64,000 nucleotides of DNA from Micromonospora chalcea (GTDB lineage: Bacteria > Actinomycetota > Actinomycetes > Mycobacteriales > Micromonosporaceae), in assembly GCF_002926165.1 (NCBI RefSeq), contig NZ_MAGP01000086.1, positions 35,640 through 99,639 of the forward strand. Direction: 5' to 3'. Made by a program: the position numbers and the translations under genes. This document shows positions 8,323-20,800 of the stretch, in pieces. The notes below the pieces were generated by a model. It did not search any database. It was not told the origin of the DNA and saw only the letters and a list, made by a program, of their open reading frames with translations. Numbering within the stretch: position 1 is the first letter of the stretch; each line of letters begins with the position of its first letter.

Positions 8323-9745
8323 TGAGGTACCCCTCCAGCCCGTGCCGGCCGCCCTCGCGACCGTAGCCCGACTCCTTGTAGCCGCCGAACGGCGACGTCG
8401 GGTCGAACTTGTTGAACGTGTTCGCCCACACCACTCCTGCGCGCAGCCGGTCGGCCAGCCACAGGATCCGGGAACCCTTGTCGGTCCAGATTCCGGCCGA
8501 CAGCCCGTACGGCGTGTTGTTGGCCTTTTCGACGGCCTCCGCCGGGGTGCGGAACGTGAGCACGGACAGCACCGGGCCGAAGATCTCCTCGCGGGCGATC
8601 CGGTGGGCCTGGGTGACGCCGGTGAAGATGGTCGGCGCGAACCAGAAGCCGCGCTCGGGCAGCTCGCACGGCGGCGACCAGCGCTCCGCGCCCTCGGCGG
8701 ACCCGGCGTCGGACAGCTCCCGGATGCGGGTGAGCTGCTCGGCCGAGTTGATCGCGCCGATGTCGGTGTTCTTGTCCAGCGGGTCGCCGACGCGCAACTG
8801 GGCCATCCGGCGCTTGAGCGACTCCAGCACCCGGTCGGCCACCGACTCCTGGACCAGCAGCCGGGAACCGGCGCAGCAGACGTGCCCCTGGTTGAAGAAG
8901 ATGCCGTTGACGATGCCCTCGACGGCCTGGTCGATCGGCGCGTCGTCGAAGACGATGTTCGCGGCCTTGCCGCCCAGTTCCAGCGTGAGCTTCTTGCGGG
9001 TGCCGGCGACCGAGCGGGCGATGGCCCGGCCCACCTCGGTGGAGCCGGTGAACGCGACCTTGTCCACGCCCGGGTGCTCGACCAGCGCCCGGCCGGTGTC
9101 GCCCGCGCCGGTGACGATGTTGACCACGCCGGCGGGCAGGTCGGCCTGCTGGCAGATCTCGGCGAACAGCAGCGCGGTCAGCGGGGTGGTCTCGGCGGGC
9201 TTGAGCACGACCGTGTTGCCGGCGGCCAGCGCCGGGGCGATCTTCCACGCCAGCATGAGCAGCGGGAAGTTCCACGGGATGACCTGCGCCGCCACGCCGA
9301 GCGGCTTCGGGTCCGGGCCGAAGCCCGCGTGCGGAAGCTTGTCGGCCCAGCCGGCGTAGTAGAAGAAGTGCGCGGCGACCAGCGGCAGGTCGACGTCGCG
9401 GGACTCCTTGATCGGCTTGCCGTTGTCCAGCGACTCCAGCACCGCCAGCTCGCGCGAGCGTTCCTGAATGAGCCGGGCGATCCGGAACAGGTACTTGGCC
9501 CGGTCCCGGCCCGGCATCGGACCCCAGACCTTCTCGTACGCGGTCCGGGCGGCGCGCACGGCGCGGTCCACGTCGTCGGCGCCGGCCTCGGCGATCTCGG
9601 CCAGCACCTCCTCGGAGGCCGGGTTCACCGACTTGAAGCTGCCGCCGGAGGCCGGGTCGACGAACGCGCCGTCGACGAAGAGCCCGTACGAGGGCTTGAT
9701 GTCCACCACCGAGCGGGACTCGGGGGCGGGTGCGTATTCGAACAT
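8315..9745 (-). CDS. Aldehyde dehydrogenase family protein
   Basis: 476-aa NAD(P)-dependent aldehyde dehydrogenase. It has LELGGKAAN (catalytic Glu near 256) and FNQGHVCCAGSR (catalytic Cys near 288), and a typical full length. It lies 5 nt after deoC; since DeoC releases acetaldehyde from deoxyribose-5-phosphate, oxidation of that acetaldehyde to acetate is a reasonable role, but the substrate is not shown by sequence. I chose the ATG at 9745 (MFEYAPAPES); the open frame continues upstream only as a shadow of deoC and upp. Confidence 0.9.
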   Translation of the reverse strand: MFEYAPAPESRSVVDIKPSYGLFVDGAFVDPASGGSFKSVNPASEEVLAEIAEAGADDVDRAVRAARTAYEKVWGPMPGRDRAKYLFRIARLIQERSRELAVLESLDNGKPIKESRDVDLPLVAAHFFYYAGWADKLPHAGFGPDPKPLGVAAQVIPWNFPLLMLAWKIAPALAAGNTVVLKPAETTPLTALLFAEICQQADLPAGVVNIVTGAGDTGRALVEHPGVDKVAFTGSTEVGRAIARSVAGTRKKLTLELGGKAANIVFDDAPIDQAVEGIVNGIFFNQGHVCCAGSRLLVQESVADRVLESLKRRMAQLRVGDPLDKNTDIGAINSAEQLTRIRELSDAGSAEGAERWSPPCELPERGFWFAPTIFTGVTQAHRIAREEIFGPVLSVLTFRTPAEAVEKANNTPYGLSAGIWTDKGSRILWLADRLRAGVVWANTFNKFDPTSPFGGYKESGYGREGGRHGLEGYLNV

Positions 9746-9750
9746 CGCGT

Positions 9751-10710
9751 TCAGTCCAGGGTGAAGTAGTCGGGGCCGGCGTAGACGCCGGTCGTCAGCT
9801 TGGTGCGCTGCATGAGCAGGTCGTTGAGCAGGCTCGACGCGCCGAACCGGAACCAGTCCGGGCTCAGCCAGTCGGCGCCGACCGTCTCGTTGACCATGAC
9901 CAGGTACTTGATCGCGTCCTTGGTGGTCTTGATGCCACCGGCCGGCTTGACGCCGACCTGACGCCCGGTGGCGGCGCGGAAGTCGCGGACCGCCTCCAGC
10001 ATCACCAGCGTCACCGGCAGCGTGGCCGCGACCGGGACCTTGCCGGTGGAGGTCTTGATGAAGTCGCCGCCCGCGAGCATGGCGAGCCAGGACGCCCGCC
10101 GCACGTTGTCGTACGTGGCCAGCTCGCCGGTCTCCAGGATCACCTTGAGGTGGGCGTCCCCGCACGCTTCCTTGGTGGCCACGATCTCGTCGTAGACCTC
10201 GGCGTAGCGCCCGGACAGGAACGCGCCCCGGTTGATCACCATGTCGATCTCGTCCGCGCCGGCCTCGACCGCCGCGCGCACGTCGGCGAGCTTGATCTCC
10301 AGCGGGGCCTGACCGGACGGGAACGCGGTCGCCACGCTGGCCAGGTGCACGCCGCTGCCGCGGAGCACCTCGGCCACGTACGGGACCATCGACGGGTAGA
10401 CGCAGACGGCGCCCACGTGCGGGCAGCTCGGGTCGGCCGGGTCGGGGCGCAGCGCCTTCGCGGCCAGCGCCCGCACCTTGCCGGGCGTGTCCGCGCCTTC
10501 CAGGGTGGTCAGGTCGACCATCCGGATCGCCAGGTCGATCGCCTCGGCCTTCGCCGTGGTCTTGATGGAGCGGGTGCCGAGCTGCGCCGCCCGCTGCTCC
10601 GCGCCGACCTGGTCCACGCCGGGCAGGCCGTGCAGGAAGGTCCGCAGAGCGGTCTCGGATCGTCCCAGCTCGGAGAGATCCGACCGGGCCGACGTCGTTG
10701 TCGCCGTCAT
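9751..10710 (-). CDS. deoC: Deoxyribose-phosphate aldolase
   Basis: 319-aa class I aldolase that splits 2-deoxyribose-5-phosphate into glyceraldehyde-3-phosphate and acetaldehyde (deoxynucleoside catabolism). The Schiff-base Lys lies in FIKTSTGKV (near 216) and the second Lys in GVKPAGGIKT (near 255). I chose the ATG at 10710 (MTATTTSARSDL); an in-frame start 18 nt upstream is possible. The N-terminal extension of ~60 residues compared with short DeoC is usual for actinobacteria. First gene of deoC-ALDH-half-ALDH, divergent from upp, another nucleobase-salvage gene. Confidence 0.93.
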   Translation of the reverse strand: MTATTTSARSDLSELGRSETALRTFLHGLPGVDQVGAEQRAAQLGTRSIKTTAKAEAIDLAIRMVDLTTLEGADTPGKVRALAAKALRPDPADPSCPHVGAVCVYPSMVPYVAEVLRGSGVHLASVATAFPSGQAPLEIKLADVRAAVEAGADEIDMVINRGAFLSGRYAEVYDEIVATKEACGDAHLKVILETGELATYDNVRRASWLAMLAGGDFIKTSTGKVPVAATLPVTLVMLEAVRDFRAATGRQVGVKPAGGIKTTKDAIKYLVMVNETVGADWLSPDWFRFGASSLLNDLLMQRTKLTTGVYAGPDYFTLD

Positions 10711-10832
10711 GCCCCGAATAGTACGCACTCGCGAGTCCTGTGATCTTGGTCACGGACAACGGGTTGCGAGCGTCGTACGTGAGCGGGGTCGCTGGTCGGG
10801 CCGCACCCACCGTGCGCCGGTCCACGGAGCGG

Positions 10833-10838
10833 TAGGTT
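10833..10838 (+). promoter_or_regulatory. Leaderless -10 box of upp
   Basis: TAGGTT ends 8 nt before the GTG of upp and no Shine-Dalgarno is present, the arrangement of a leaderless actinobacterial transcript. The -35 is not clear. Confidence 0.5.
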
Positions 10839-10846
10839 GAGCGATC

Positions 10847-11479
10847 GTGGACGTAACCGTCATTGACCATCCGCTCGCCCAGACGCGGCTGACCGCCATG
10901 CGGGACGCCCGGACCGACTCGTCGTCGTTCCGGGCGGCGCTGCGCGAACTCACCACCATGCTGGTGTACGAGGCCGCGCGCTCCTTCCCGGTCGAGAAGT
11001 ACTCGATCCAGACCCCGGTCACCGCCACCGAAGGCAGCCGGCTGGCGAACCCGCCGCTGCTGGTGCCGGTGCTGCGGGCCGGTCTCGGCATGGCCGACGC
11101 CGCGCTCGGCCTGCTGCCCGAGTCGTCGATGGGCTTCGTCGGCCTGGCCCGCGACGAGGAGACGTACGAGCCCCGCGCGTACATGGAGTCGCTGCCGCGC
11201 GACCTCAGCGGCCTGCCGGTGCTGGTGCTCGACCCGATGCTCGCCACCGGCGGCTCGCTGGAGCACTGCTGCCGGCTGCTCGCCGACCGCGGCTGCACCG
11301 ACATCACGGTGCTCTGCGTGCTGGCCGCGCCGGTCAGCATCGAGCGGCTGGAGCGCTCCGGCCTGCCGCTGCGCCTGGTCACCGCCTCGATCGACGAGGG
11401 CCTGAACGACTCGAAGTTCATCGTCCCCGGCCTGGGTGACGCCGGCGACCGCCAGTTCGGCGGCATGCCCCGTTTCTGA
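10847..11479 (+). CDS. upp: Uracil phosphoribosyltransferase
   Basis: 210-aa cytoplasmic enzyme converting uracil and PRPP to UMP (pyrimidine salvage). The PRPP-binding loop is [11 protein letters not shown] (near residues 128-138), and the uracil-site end GDAGDRQFG is at the C-terminus. Length matches the family (~208 aa). The GTG is leaderless. Single gene: a strong hairpin terminator follows the stop at once, and deoC diverges upstream. Confidence 0.96.
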   Translation: MDVTVIDHPLAQTRLTAMRDARTDSSSFRAALRELTTMLVYEAARSFPVEKYSIQTPVTATEGSRLANPPLLVPVLRAGLGMADAALGLLPESSMGFVGLARDEETYEPRAYMESLPRDLSGLPVLVLDPMLATGGSLEHCCRLLADRGCTDITVLCVLAAPVSIERLERSGLPLRLVTASIDEGLNDSKFIVPGLGDAGDRQFGGMPRF

Positions 11480-11485
11480 GGCCGG

Positions 11486-11519
11486 TCCCGGTGCGGAGGG
11501 TCGGCCCTCCGCACCGGGA
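11486..11519 (+). terminator. upp terminator hairpin
   Basis: Perfect 15-bp stem (TCCCGGTGCGGAGGG and its complement) closing a TCGG tetraloop, 6 nt after the upp stop. There is no U-tract, as is usual in high-GC actinobacteria. Confidence 0.8.
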
Positions 11520-11579
11520 ACCGGACTGCCCCGGCGAGTTGGTGCGCGGGGGTGCGGGGAGGCGCTAGCGTTCCGGGCC

Positions 11580-12254
11580 ATGACTGGTGTTGCGCTCGCC
11601 GAAGAGCTGCTGCTCCTCGCGTACGACGACGAAACCGGCAAGGCCACCATGCCGCGGATCAGCCTTGACCTGGGCATGGCCGCGGCGGTGCTGGTCGAGC
11701 TGGCCCTGGCCGGACGGCTCGCGTACGCGGACGGGAACCTGGCGGTGATCGATCCGGCGCCGACCGGTGAGCCGATCGCCGACGCCGTACTCGCCAAGAT
11801 CGCCGCGGAGACCCCGCACACGCCCTCGTCGTGGGTGCAGCGGCTGCCGGACGGGCTGCGCGACCGGATCCTCACCGACCTCTGCGGGCGGGGCGTGGTC
11901 CGGGACGTGGAGGAGACCGAGCTGGACTTCATCCACGTGCACCGCTACCCGGTGGCGGACCCCTCGGTCGAGGCGGACATCCGGCAGCGTCTGGCCGACG
12001 CGCTGACCAGCGGGCAGCTCCCCGACGAGCGGACCGCCGCGCTCGCCACGCTGGTCGCGGTGCTGCGCATGGAGCCGGCGCTCGGGCTCACCGGCCCGGC
12101 CGCCGAGGATGCCGGGCGCCGCCTGGAGGAGATCGCCGCCGGCGCCGGGTTCTCCGGCACGGTGAGCCTGGACGACAGCGTGGTGCGCCCGTCGATCAGT
12201 CTGGTCATCGCCGCGCTGGGCCAGGCCGTCGACGCCGCCCTGGGCAAGCGGTAA
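11580..12254 (+). CDS. GPP34 (GOLPH3/Vps74-like) family protein
   Basis: 224-aa protein that begins TGVALAEELLLLAYDDETGK and continues with a helix-rich GPP34-type body. Eukaryotic members bind phosphoinositides on the Golgi; actinobacterial members are common but their function is unknown. The ATG at 11580 follows TAGCGT by 8 nt without an SD (leaderless). A Gly/Ala-rich loop precedes the last helix. The stop codon TAA itself overlaps the start of an interspersed repeat. Confidence 0.8.
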   Translation: MTGVALAEELLLLAYDDETGKATMPRISLDLGMAAAVLVELALAGRLAYADGNLAVIDPAPTGEPIADAVLAKIAAETPHTPSSWVQRLPDGLRDRILTDLCGRGVVRDVEETELDFIHVHRYPVADPSVEADIRQRLADALTSGQLPDERTAALATLVAVLRMEPALGLTGPAAEDAGRRLEEIAAGAGFSGTVSLDDSVVRPSISLVIAALGQAVDAALGKR

Positions 12255-12331
12255 GGAAGGGCCCCCTCTTAACGCCTCCGGTAGAGGAAGGGCCCCTTAT
12301 TAACGCGAGGCGTTAATAAGGGGCCCTTCCT
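12253..12331. repeat. AAGGAAGGGCCCC repeat cluster with a 22-bp perfect inverted repeat
   Basis: Two direct copies (12253- and 12285-) and one inverted copy of an AAGGAAGGGCCCC...TTAACG element lie between convergent genes. Positions 12285-12306 and 12310-12331 form a perfect 22-bp stem with a 3-nt loop, so it can serve as a bidirectional terminator. The 44-nt block 12253-12296 is identical to 58660-58703. A further cluster is at 38771-38825. Confidence 0.9.
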
Positions 12332-12340
12332 TACACCCGG

Positions 12341-14005
12341 TCAGAGGCCGAGGGCGGCGGCGATCTCGTTGCGCAGCTCGGTCACGGCGGCACGCGCGCG
12401 CTGCCGGGCCGCCGGCACGTCGCCGCCGGTCACCGGCTCCACCACCTCCAGGTACGCCTTGAGCTTCGGCTCGGTGCCGGACGGCCGGATCACCACCCGG
12501 GCCGCGCCGGTGCGCAGGATCACCACGTCCGCGTCGGGGAGCAAGTCGGTCGCCTCGGTCACCGGCTGCCCGAGCAGCGCGGTCGGGGTGGCCGCCCGGA
12601 TCCGCGCCATCGAGTCCGCGATGACCCGCAGGTCCTCCACCCGGACCGAGAGCTGCTCGGTGTGGTGCACGCCGAACTCGGCGGCCAGCTCGTCCAGCCG
12701 GTCGAGGAGCGTACGGCCCTCGGCCTTCAGACCGGCGGCCAGCTCGGCGACCGTCAGCGCGGCGGTGATGCCGTCCTTGTCGCGTACGTGCTCCGGCGCG
12801 ACGCAGTAGCCGAGCGCCTCCTCGTAGCCGTACACGAGCGGCTCCCGGCCGCCGCCGGCCCGGACGATCCACTTGAACCCGGTGAGCGTCTCGTCGTAGG
12901 GCAGCCCCCGGGCCGCCGTCATGGCGCGCAGCAGCGCCGAGGACACGATCGTGGTGGCGTACAGGCCGGTCACGCCGCGCCGCATCAGGTGGTCGGCGAG
13001 CAGCGCGCCCACCTCGTCGCCGCGCAGCATCCGCCAGGACCCGGCGTCGCGTACGGCCACCGCGCAGCGGTCCGCATCCGGGTCGTTGGCGATGGCGAGA
13101 TCCGCGCCGGTGCGGTCGGCGAGCGCGACGAGCAGGTCCACCGCGCCCGGCTCCTCCGGGTTGGGAAAGCTGACGGTCGGGAACGCCGGGTCCGGCTCGG
13201 CCTGCTCCGGCACCACGCCCGGCACGCCGAACCCGGCGTGCGCGAAGGCGGCGGTCAGCACCGCGCCGCCCACCCCGTGCAGCGGCGTGTACGCCACCTT
13301 CAGGTCGCGCGGCCCGGTCGGGTCCACCACGGCGGCGGCCCGTTCCACGTACGCGGCCACCAGGTCGTCGCCGAGCACCTGCCCGGCCGGGCCGAGCGGC
13401 ACCTCGGCGAGCGGGCCGACGGCCCGGATGGCCGCCTCGATGCCGGCGTCGGCCGGCGGCACGATCTGCGCGCCCGCACCCAGCTCACCGCCGAGCTGCG
13501 CACCCAGGTAGACCTTGTAGCCGTTGTCCTGCGGCGGGTTGTGGCTGGCGGTCACCATCACCCCGGCGACCGCGCCGAGCTGCCGGACCGCGAACGCCAG
13601 CACCGGCGTGGGCAGCGGCCGGGGCAGCAGCAGCGCCGGACGGCCCGCCCCGGTGGCCACCTGGGCGGTGCGCTCGGCGAAGGCCAGCGAGCCGCGCCGG
13701 GCGTCGTACCCGATCACCAGCGGGCCCTCGCCGCCCTGGGCGGCGAGCCAGCGCACGAGCCCGGCGGCGGCCTGGGTGACCACGGCGAGGTTCATGCCGT
13801 TCGGCCCGGCGCGCAGCGGGCCGCGCAGTCCGGCGGTGCCGAACGTCAGCGGGCCGGCGAACCGGTCGGCCAGGTCGGTCGCCGTGCCGGGCAGCCCGTC
13901 CAGGACGGCGCGCAGCTCGTCGCGGTCGGCCGGGTCCGGGTCGTCGGCGAGCCAGCGCTCGGCTCGGACGCGAAGGTCGTCTAGGTCAGTGGTTTCCGCC
14001 GCCAT
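12341..14005 (-). CDS. Phospho-sugar mutase (phosphomannomutase/phosphoglucomutase type)
   Basis: 554-aa alpha-D-phosphohexomutase with all four domain signatures: phosphoserine loop TASHNPPQDNGYKVY, Mg site DPDADRCAV, sugar-binding GYEEALGY and phosphate-binding RPSGTEPK. It interconverts hexose 1- and 6-phosphates; whether it prefers mannose, glucose or ribose (PGM2-like length) cannot be told from sequence. I chose the ATG at 14005 (MAAETTDLDD), with AGAGG just upstream. Its stop is 7 nt from a copy of the AAGGAAGGGCCCC element. Confidence 0.9.
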   Translation of the reverse strand: MAAETTDLDDLRVRAERWLADDPDPADRDELRAVLDGLPGTATDLADRFAGPLTFGTAGLRGPLRAGPNGMNLAVVTQAAAGLVRWLAAQGGEGPLVIGYDARRGSLAFAERTAQVATGAGRPALLLPRPLPTPVLAFAVRQLGAVAGVMVTASHNPPQDNGYKVYLGAQLGGELGAGAQIVPPADAGIEAAIRAVGPLAEVPLGPAGQVLGDDLVAAYVERAAAVVDPTGPRDLKVAYTPLHGVGGAVLTAAFAHAGFGVPGVVPEQAEPDPAFPTVSFPNPEEPGAVDLLVALADRTGADLAIANDPDADRCAVAVRDAGSWRMLRGDEVGALLADHLMRRGVTGLYATTIVSSALLRAMTAARGLPYDETLTGFKWIVRAGGGREPLVYGYEEALGYCVAPEHVRDKDGITAALTVAELAAGLKAEGRTLLDRLDELAAEFGVHHTEQLSVRVEDLRVIADSMARIRAATPTALLGQPVTEATDLLPDADVVILRTGAARVVIRPSGTEPKLKAYLEVVEPVTGGDVPAARQRARAAVTELRNEIAAALGL

Positions 14006-14054
14006 TGCCTCTTGATAGCACGGCGGCGGATCACCACTGGCCGTCGGCCTCGAC

Positions 14055-16076
<2,022 letters not shown>

Positions 16077-16267
16077 AGAAAAGCCACCGGGGGATATCGA
16101 GGGGGCTGGGACACAACCCCTCTATCTTGCTGGTTCCGACGCCCGATGCGAAACCCGACGCGGCGGGCGTTTACCTACTCGACGGTATGTGGCCGGTTGC
16201 TCACCTCCGGTGGTGTGCCGTGGCCAGGTGTGCGGTATCCCTCACCCACCAGGCGGTCAGCGCGTCC

Positions 16268-16273
16268 TACCAT
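16268..16273 (+). promoter_or_regulatory. Leaderless -10 box of the mutase gene
   Basis: TACCAT ends 6 nt before the ATG at 16280, with no Shine-Dalgarno between, so the transcript probably starts at or next to the start codon. Confidence 0.5.
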
Positions 16274-16279
16274 CCGGTA

Positions 16280-17863
<1,584 letters not shown>

Positions 17864-18458
17864 CGTTTTCAGGCGGCGGTCCCGTCGGCGCACGCAGGTG
17901 CCCGGCGCGGGCCGCCGTCGTGCGTCCGGTAGTGGTCTGAACTGGGCAAACGGGGCTGCTGAGGCGTACCGTTGGTCCTCTTCCGGGCGACGGCGCCCGG
18001 CCGGTCACGGCGGGTGGCCGGGCGGTGGCGCCCGGTGCCGCGCGTGTGCGATTCGGCGATTCGGGTAACCGGATCGGATGAACGGGACGGACAGCCTGTG
18101 CGGTCGACGGCCGGGCGGTCATGTCACCGTCGGGAGTCTTCCGGCAGCCGACAGTTGTCGCGCAATTGTCCGAGCGGCAGTTAATTGCCGCGACTAATGC
18201 GACAATTCGGAACAGCGGCCCGGATATTAGTGGCCGTTGAAACGGTTACGCGTTGTAGGAGGTGGGAGGCGGATGACGGGCTCCGACCGTGATCTACCTG
18301 CTGTCCCGCAGATATTCGAGCACTCTCACCAGGGCATTCGTGACGCTGCGCGGTCCGACCGCTACGCGAAAGATGTTGCGCAGCGTCACCGCCGGAGGTC
18401 TAGGCTGTCTGCTGTTCTACCCGATGATCCATCCATCTCTAGTGATCGAGAATTCGAC
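17864..18458. other. Intergenic region with a probable promoter for the amidohydrolase
   Basis: 595 nt with no convincing gene. It has lower GC in its last third. TTGCGC (18376-18381), a 19-nt spacer and TAGGCT (18401-18406) form a plausible promoter about 52 nt upstream of the GTG used for the next gene. AGGAGGTGGGAGG (18256-18268) precedes an in-frame ATG at 18273, an alternative start for the same gene. Confidence 0.5.
17874..17917 (+). terminator. Probable terminator after the mutase gene
   Basis: CGGCGGTCC (17874-17882) can pair with GGGCCGCCG (17909-17917), with one G-U pair, starting 11 nt after the stop. The loop is long (26 nt), so confidence is modest. Confidence 0.4.
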
Positions 18459-19718
18459 GTGACGAGTGCGTTGACGCTGCCTTCCGGCGGCCCGCTGGCG
18501 TCGTCCCGGCCCGAGGCGCCGACCGGTTCCCAGCCCCTGCCCTTCGAGCTCGACCATCTCCTCGCGCTGCGCGTGCCCGGCCTGATCGCGACCCGCCGGC
18601 ACCTCCACTCCCACCCGGAACTGTCCGGCGAGGAGTTCGAGACCGCCGCCCTGGTGCACCGCGAGCTGTCCCTCGCCGGGCTGAAGCCGCGCCTGCTGCC
18701 GAAGGGCAACGGCGTCATCTGCGACATCGACGGACGCCCGGACGGCCCGGTGATCGCGCTGCGCGCCGACATCGACGCGCTCCCGCTGGACGACCCGAAG
18801 GACGTGCCGTACCGCTCGACGGTGGAGGGCGTCTGCCACGCCTGCGGCCACGACGTGCACACGTCGGTGATGCTCGGCGTCGGCATGCTGCTGGCCCAAC
18901 TCGCCGACATCGGCCAGCTCGACGGCCGGGTACGGCTGATCTTCCAGCCGGCCGAGGAGATCCTGCCCTGCGGCTCGCTGGAGGTCATCGAGGCCGGTGG
19001 TCTGGAGGACGTGGTGCAGATCTTCGCGCTGCACTGCGACCCGAACCTGCCGGTGGGCAAGGTCGGCCTGCGGGTCGGCCCGATCACCGCCGCCGCCGAC
19101 AACGTCACCGTCCGGCTCACCGGGCCGGGCGGACACACCGCCCGCCCGCACCTGACAGTCGACCTGGTGGACGCGCTCGGCCGGCTGGTGACCGAGGTCC
19201 CGACCCTGATCAGCCGCCGGGTGCCGGCCAACAGCGGGCTGCTGCTGGTGTTCGGCCACGCCTCGGCCGGCACCCGTTACAACGTCATCCCCTCCGAGGC
19301 GTGCGCGGCCGGCACGCTGCGGGTGATGGACCGCGACACCTGGGACGAGGCGCCCAAGATCGTGGCTCAGGTGGTGCGGGACGTGCTCGCGCCCACCGGC
19401 GCCACTGTCGATCTGGAATACCTGCGCGGCCGGCCGCCGGTGACGAACGACGCCGGCGCGATCGGCGTGCTCACCGCCGCCACCGCCGCCGCGCTCGGCC
19501 CCGACGGCATCGCCGAGACGCCGCAGAGCATGGGCGGCGAGGACTTCTCCTGGTACCTGGAGCACGTCCCCGGCGCGCTCGCCCGCCTCGGCGTGGGCCG
19601 CAGCGGGCCCAATGTGGACCTGCACCGGGCCTCGTTCGACGTGGACGAGCGCGCCATCGAGGCGGGCGTACGCCTCATGGTCCAGACCGCGCTGCGGGCA
19701 CTGGCGGCGGCGCGCTGA
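18459..19718 (+). CDS. M20 family amidohydrolase (zinc metallopeptidase-like)
   Basis: 419-aa M20D-type amidohydrolase that would cut an amide bond of an acylated amino acid or similar small substrate in the cytoplasm. Metal-site features are HSHPELSGEE (near 49), ACGHDVH (near 127), QPAEE (near 163) and MGGEDFSWY near the C-terminus. I chose the GTG at 18459 because GC-rich codon use and family similarity begin there. An ATG at 18273 with a strong SD would add 62 residues of unusual composition, and the TAGGCT promoter inside that stretch argues against it. The 3' end overlaps the convergent lipoprotein gene by 44 nt. Confidence 0.87.
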   Translation: MTSALTLPSGGPLASSRPEAPTGSQPLPFELDHLLALRVPGLIATRRHLHSHPELSGEEFETAALVHRELSLAGLKPRLLPKGNGVICDIDGRPDGPVIALRADIDALPLDDPKDVPYRSTVEGVCHACGHDVHTSVMLGVGMLLAQLADIGQLDGRVRLIFQPAEEILPCGSLEVIEAGGLEDVVQIFALHCDPNLPVGKVGLRVGPITAAADNVTVRLTGPGGHTARPHLTVDLVDALGRLVTEVPTLISRRVPANSGLLLVFGHASAGTRYNVIPSEACAAGTLRVMDRDTWDEAPKIVAQVVRDVLAPTGATVDLEYLRGRPPVTNDAGAIGVLTAATAAALGPDGIAETPQSMGGEDFSWYLEHVPGALARLGVGRSGPNVDLHRASFDVDERAIEAGVRLMVQTALRALAAAR

Positions 19719-20676
19719 CCGGAGCCTCGGCCGGACCGGCCGGGCCCGGCGGCATCGGGCCCAGGCCCGGCTGCGGCATCGCGCCCGGGCCGGGCGGCGG
19801 CGTCCGCCGGGCCCGCCGGCGCCGCCACAGGAGCAGCAACCACAGCGGTACGCCGATCACCACCGCGAAGGGCAGCACCGCCCCGAGCACGGTCAGCGCG
19901 ATGCGGGCCGAGGCCCGGAACGCCGTCCACCCGCCGTCCAGCCCGCTGCGGAAGCCCAGATCCGCCTCCTCCTCGGCGGTGCTGGCGTCCTGCCCGAGCA
20001 ACGTCACGGTGATGGTGGAGAGCGCGGTCAGGTCCGCCAGCCGGCGCTTGCGCGCCTCCAGCGCGGCCAGGTCCGCCTGACGGGTGCCCACCTCGTTCTC
20101 CAGCCGGACCAGCTCGTCCACCGAACTCGCCTGGGCGAGCAGCTTGCGGGCGCTCTCCACCCGCGCCCGCTGGGTGGCGATCCGGGCGTCCAGGTCGACC
20201 ACCTGCTCGGTGACGTCCTCGGTGCGGATCTCCCGGCGCTCCTGGCGGCCGAGGCCGGCGAGCTGGTCGATCACACCGGCGAACTTGTCCGCCGGCACCC
20301 GCAGGGTCAGCACCGCCCGGGCCTCGGCGGAGCGGCTCGACCGCCGGTCGCCGCCGACGAACCCACCGGCCGCTGTGACCGCGGTGACCGCCTCCAGCGA
20401 CGCGGCCTCCACATCGTCCACCCGGATCTGCATCGTCCCGGTGTAGATGATGGACCGCTGGTCGACCCGCAGGTCCGCGCCGCCGGTGCCGCCGGGAGCC
20501 GCCTGGTCGCGATCCGCGCCGCCCGCGGCGGGCTGCTCGCGCGCCGCGCCTCCGTCCATGGCCGGCGCCGCCGCGTCGCCGCCGCTGTCCTCGTCCGCGC
20601 CGCAGGCGCCCACGGCGAGCGCCGCGACCAGGCCCACCGCCACCAGGGCAAGGCCCCGGAACCGTCGTCCACCCAT
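19675..20676 (-). CDS. DUF4349 lipoprotein with C-terminal membrane helix
   Basis: 333 aa. It has a lipoprotein signal peptide with lipobox LAVGAC (Cys25), a disordered Gly/Ala/Asp stretch, then a DUF4349-type domain. This domain has a beta-rich part, RSIIYTGTMQIRVDDVEAA, then a coiled coil (about 165-235: LDARIATQRARVESARKLL). One membrane helix (VLPFAVVIGVPLWLLLLW) and a Pro-rich cytoplasmic tail follow. Function is unknown; the layout suggests a surface-exposed envelope protein. I chose the ATG at 20676. Its tail overlaps the 3' end of the amidohydrolase gene on the other strand. Confidence 0.82.
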   Translation of the reverse strand: MGGRRFRGLALVAVGLVAALAVGACGADEDSGGDAAAPAMDGGAAREQPAAGGADRDQAAPGGTGGADLRVDQRSIIYTGTMQIRVDDVEAASLEAVTAVTAAGGFVGGDRRSSRSAEARAVLTLRVPADKFAGVIDQLAGLGRQERREIRTEDVTEQVVDLDARIATQRARVESARKLLAQASSVDELVRLENEVGTRQADLAALEARKRRLADLTALSTITVTLLGQDASTAEEEADLGFRSGLDGGWTAFRASARIALTVLGAVLPFAVVIGVPLWLLLLWRRRRARRTPPPGPGAMPQPGLGPMPPGPAGPAEAPVSAPPPVPAARSGP

Positions 20677-20800
20677 TCCCCGTACTCCGATCGTCGGCGG
20701 CCCCGCCCACCGGGACCGATACCTCGGACGTGGCGCGTGGTCGCGCCGGTTCCGGCAGACTGCGCTGAGGACATCACGATTCGGTATGCGAGGAGTCACG

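Noticed and set aside
9746..11932. Upstream part of the long minus-strand frame continuing the ALDH gene
   Set aside because: It is antisense to or out of frame with deoC, upp and GPP34, with Arg/Gly/His-rich composition typical of GC-rich shadow frames.
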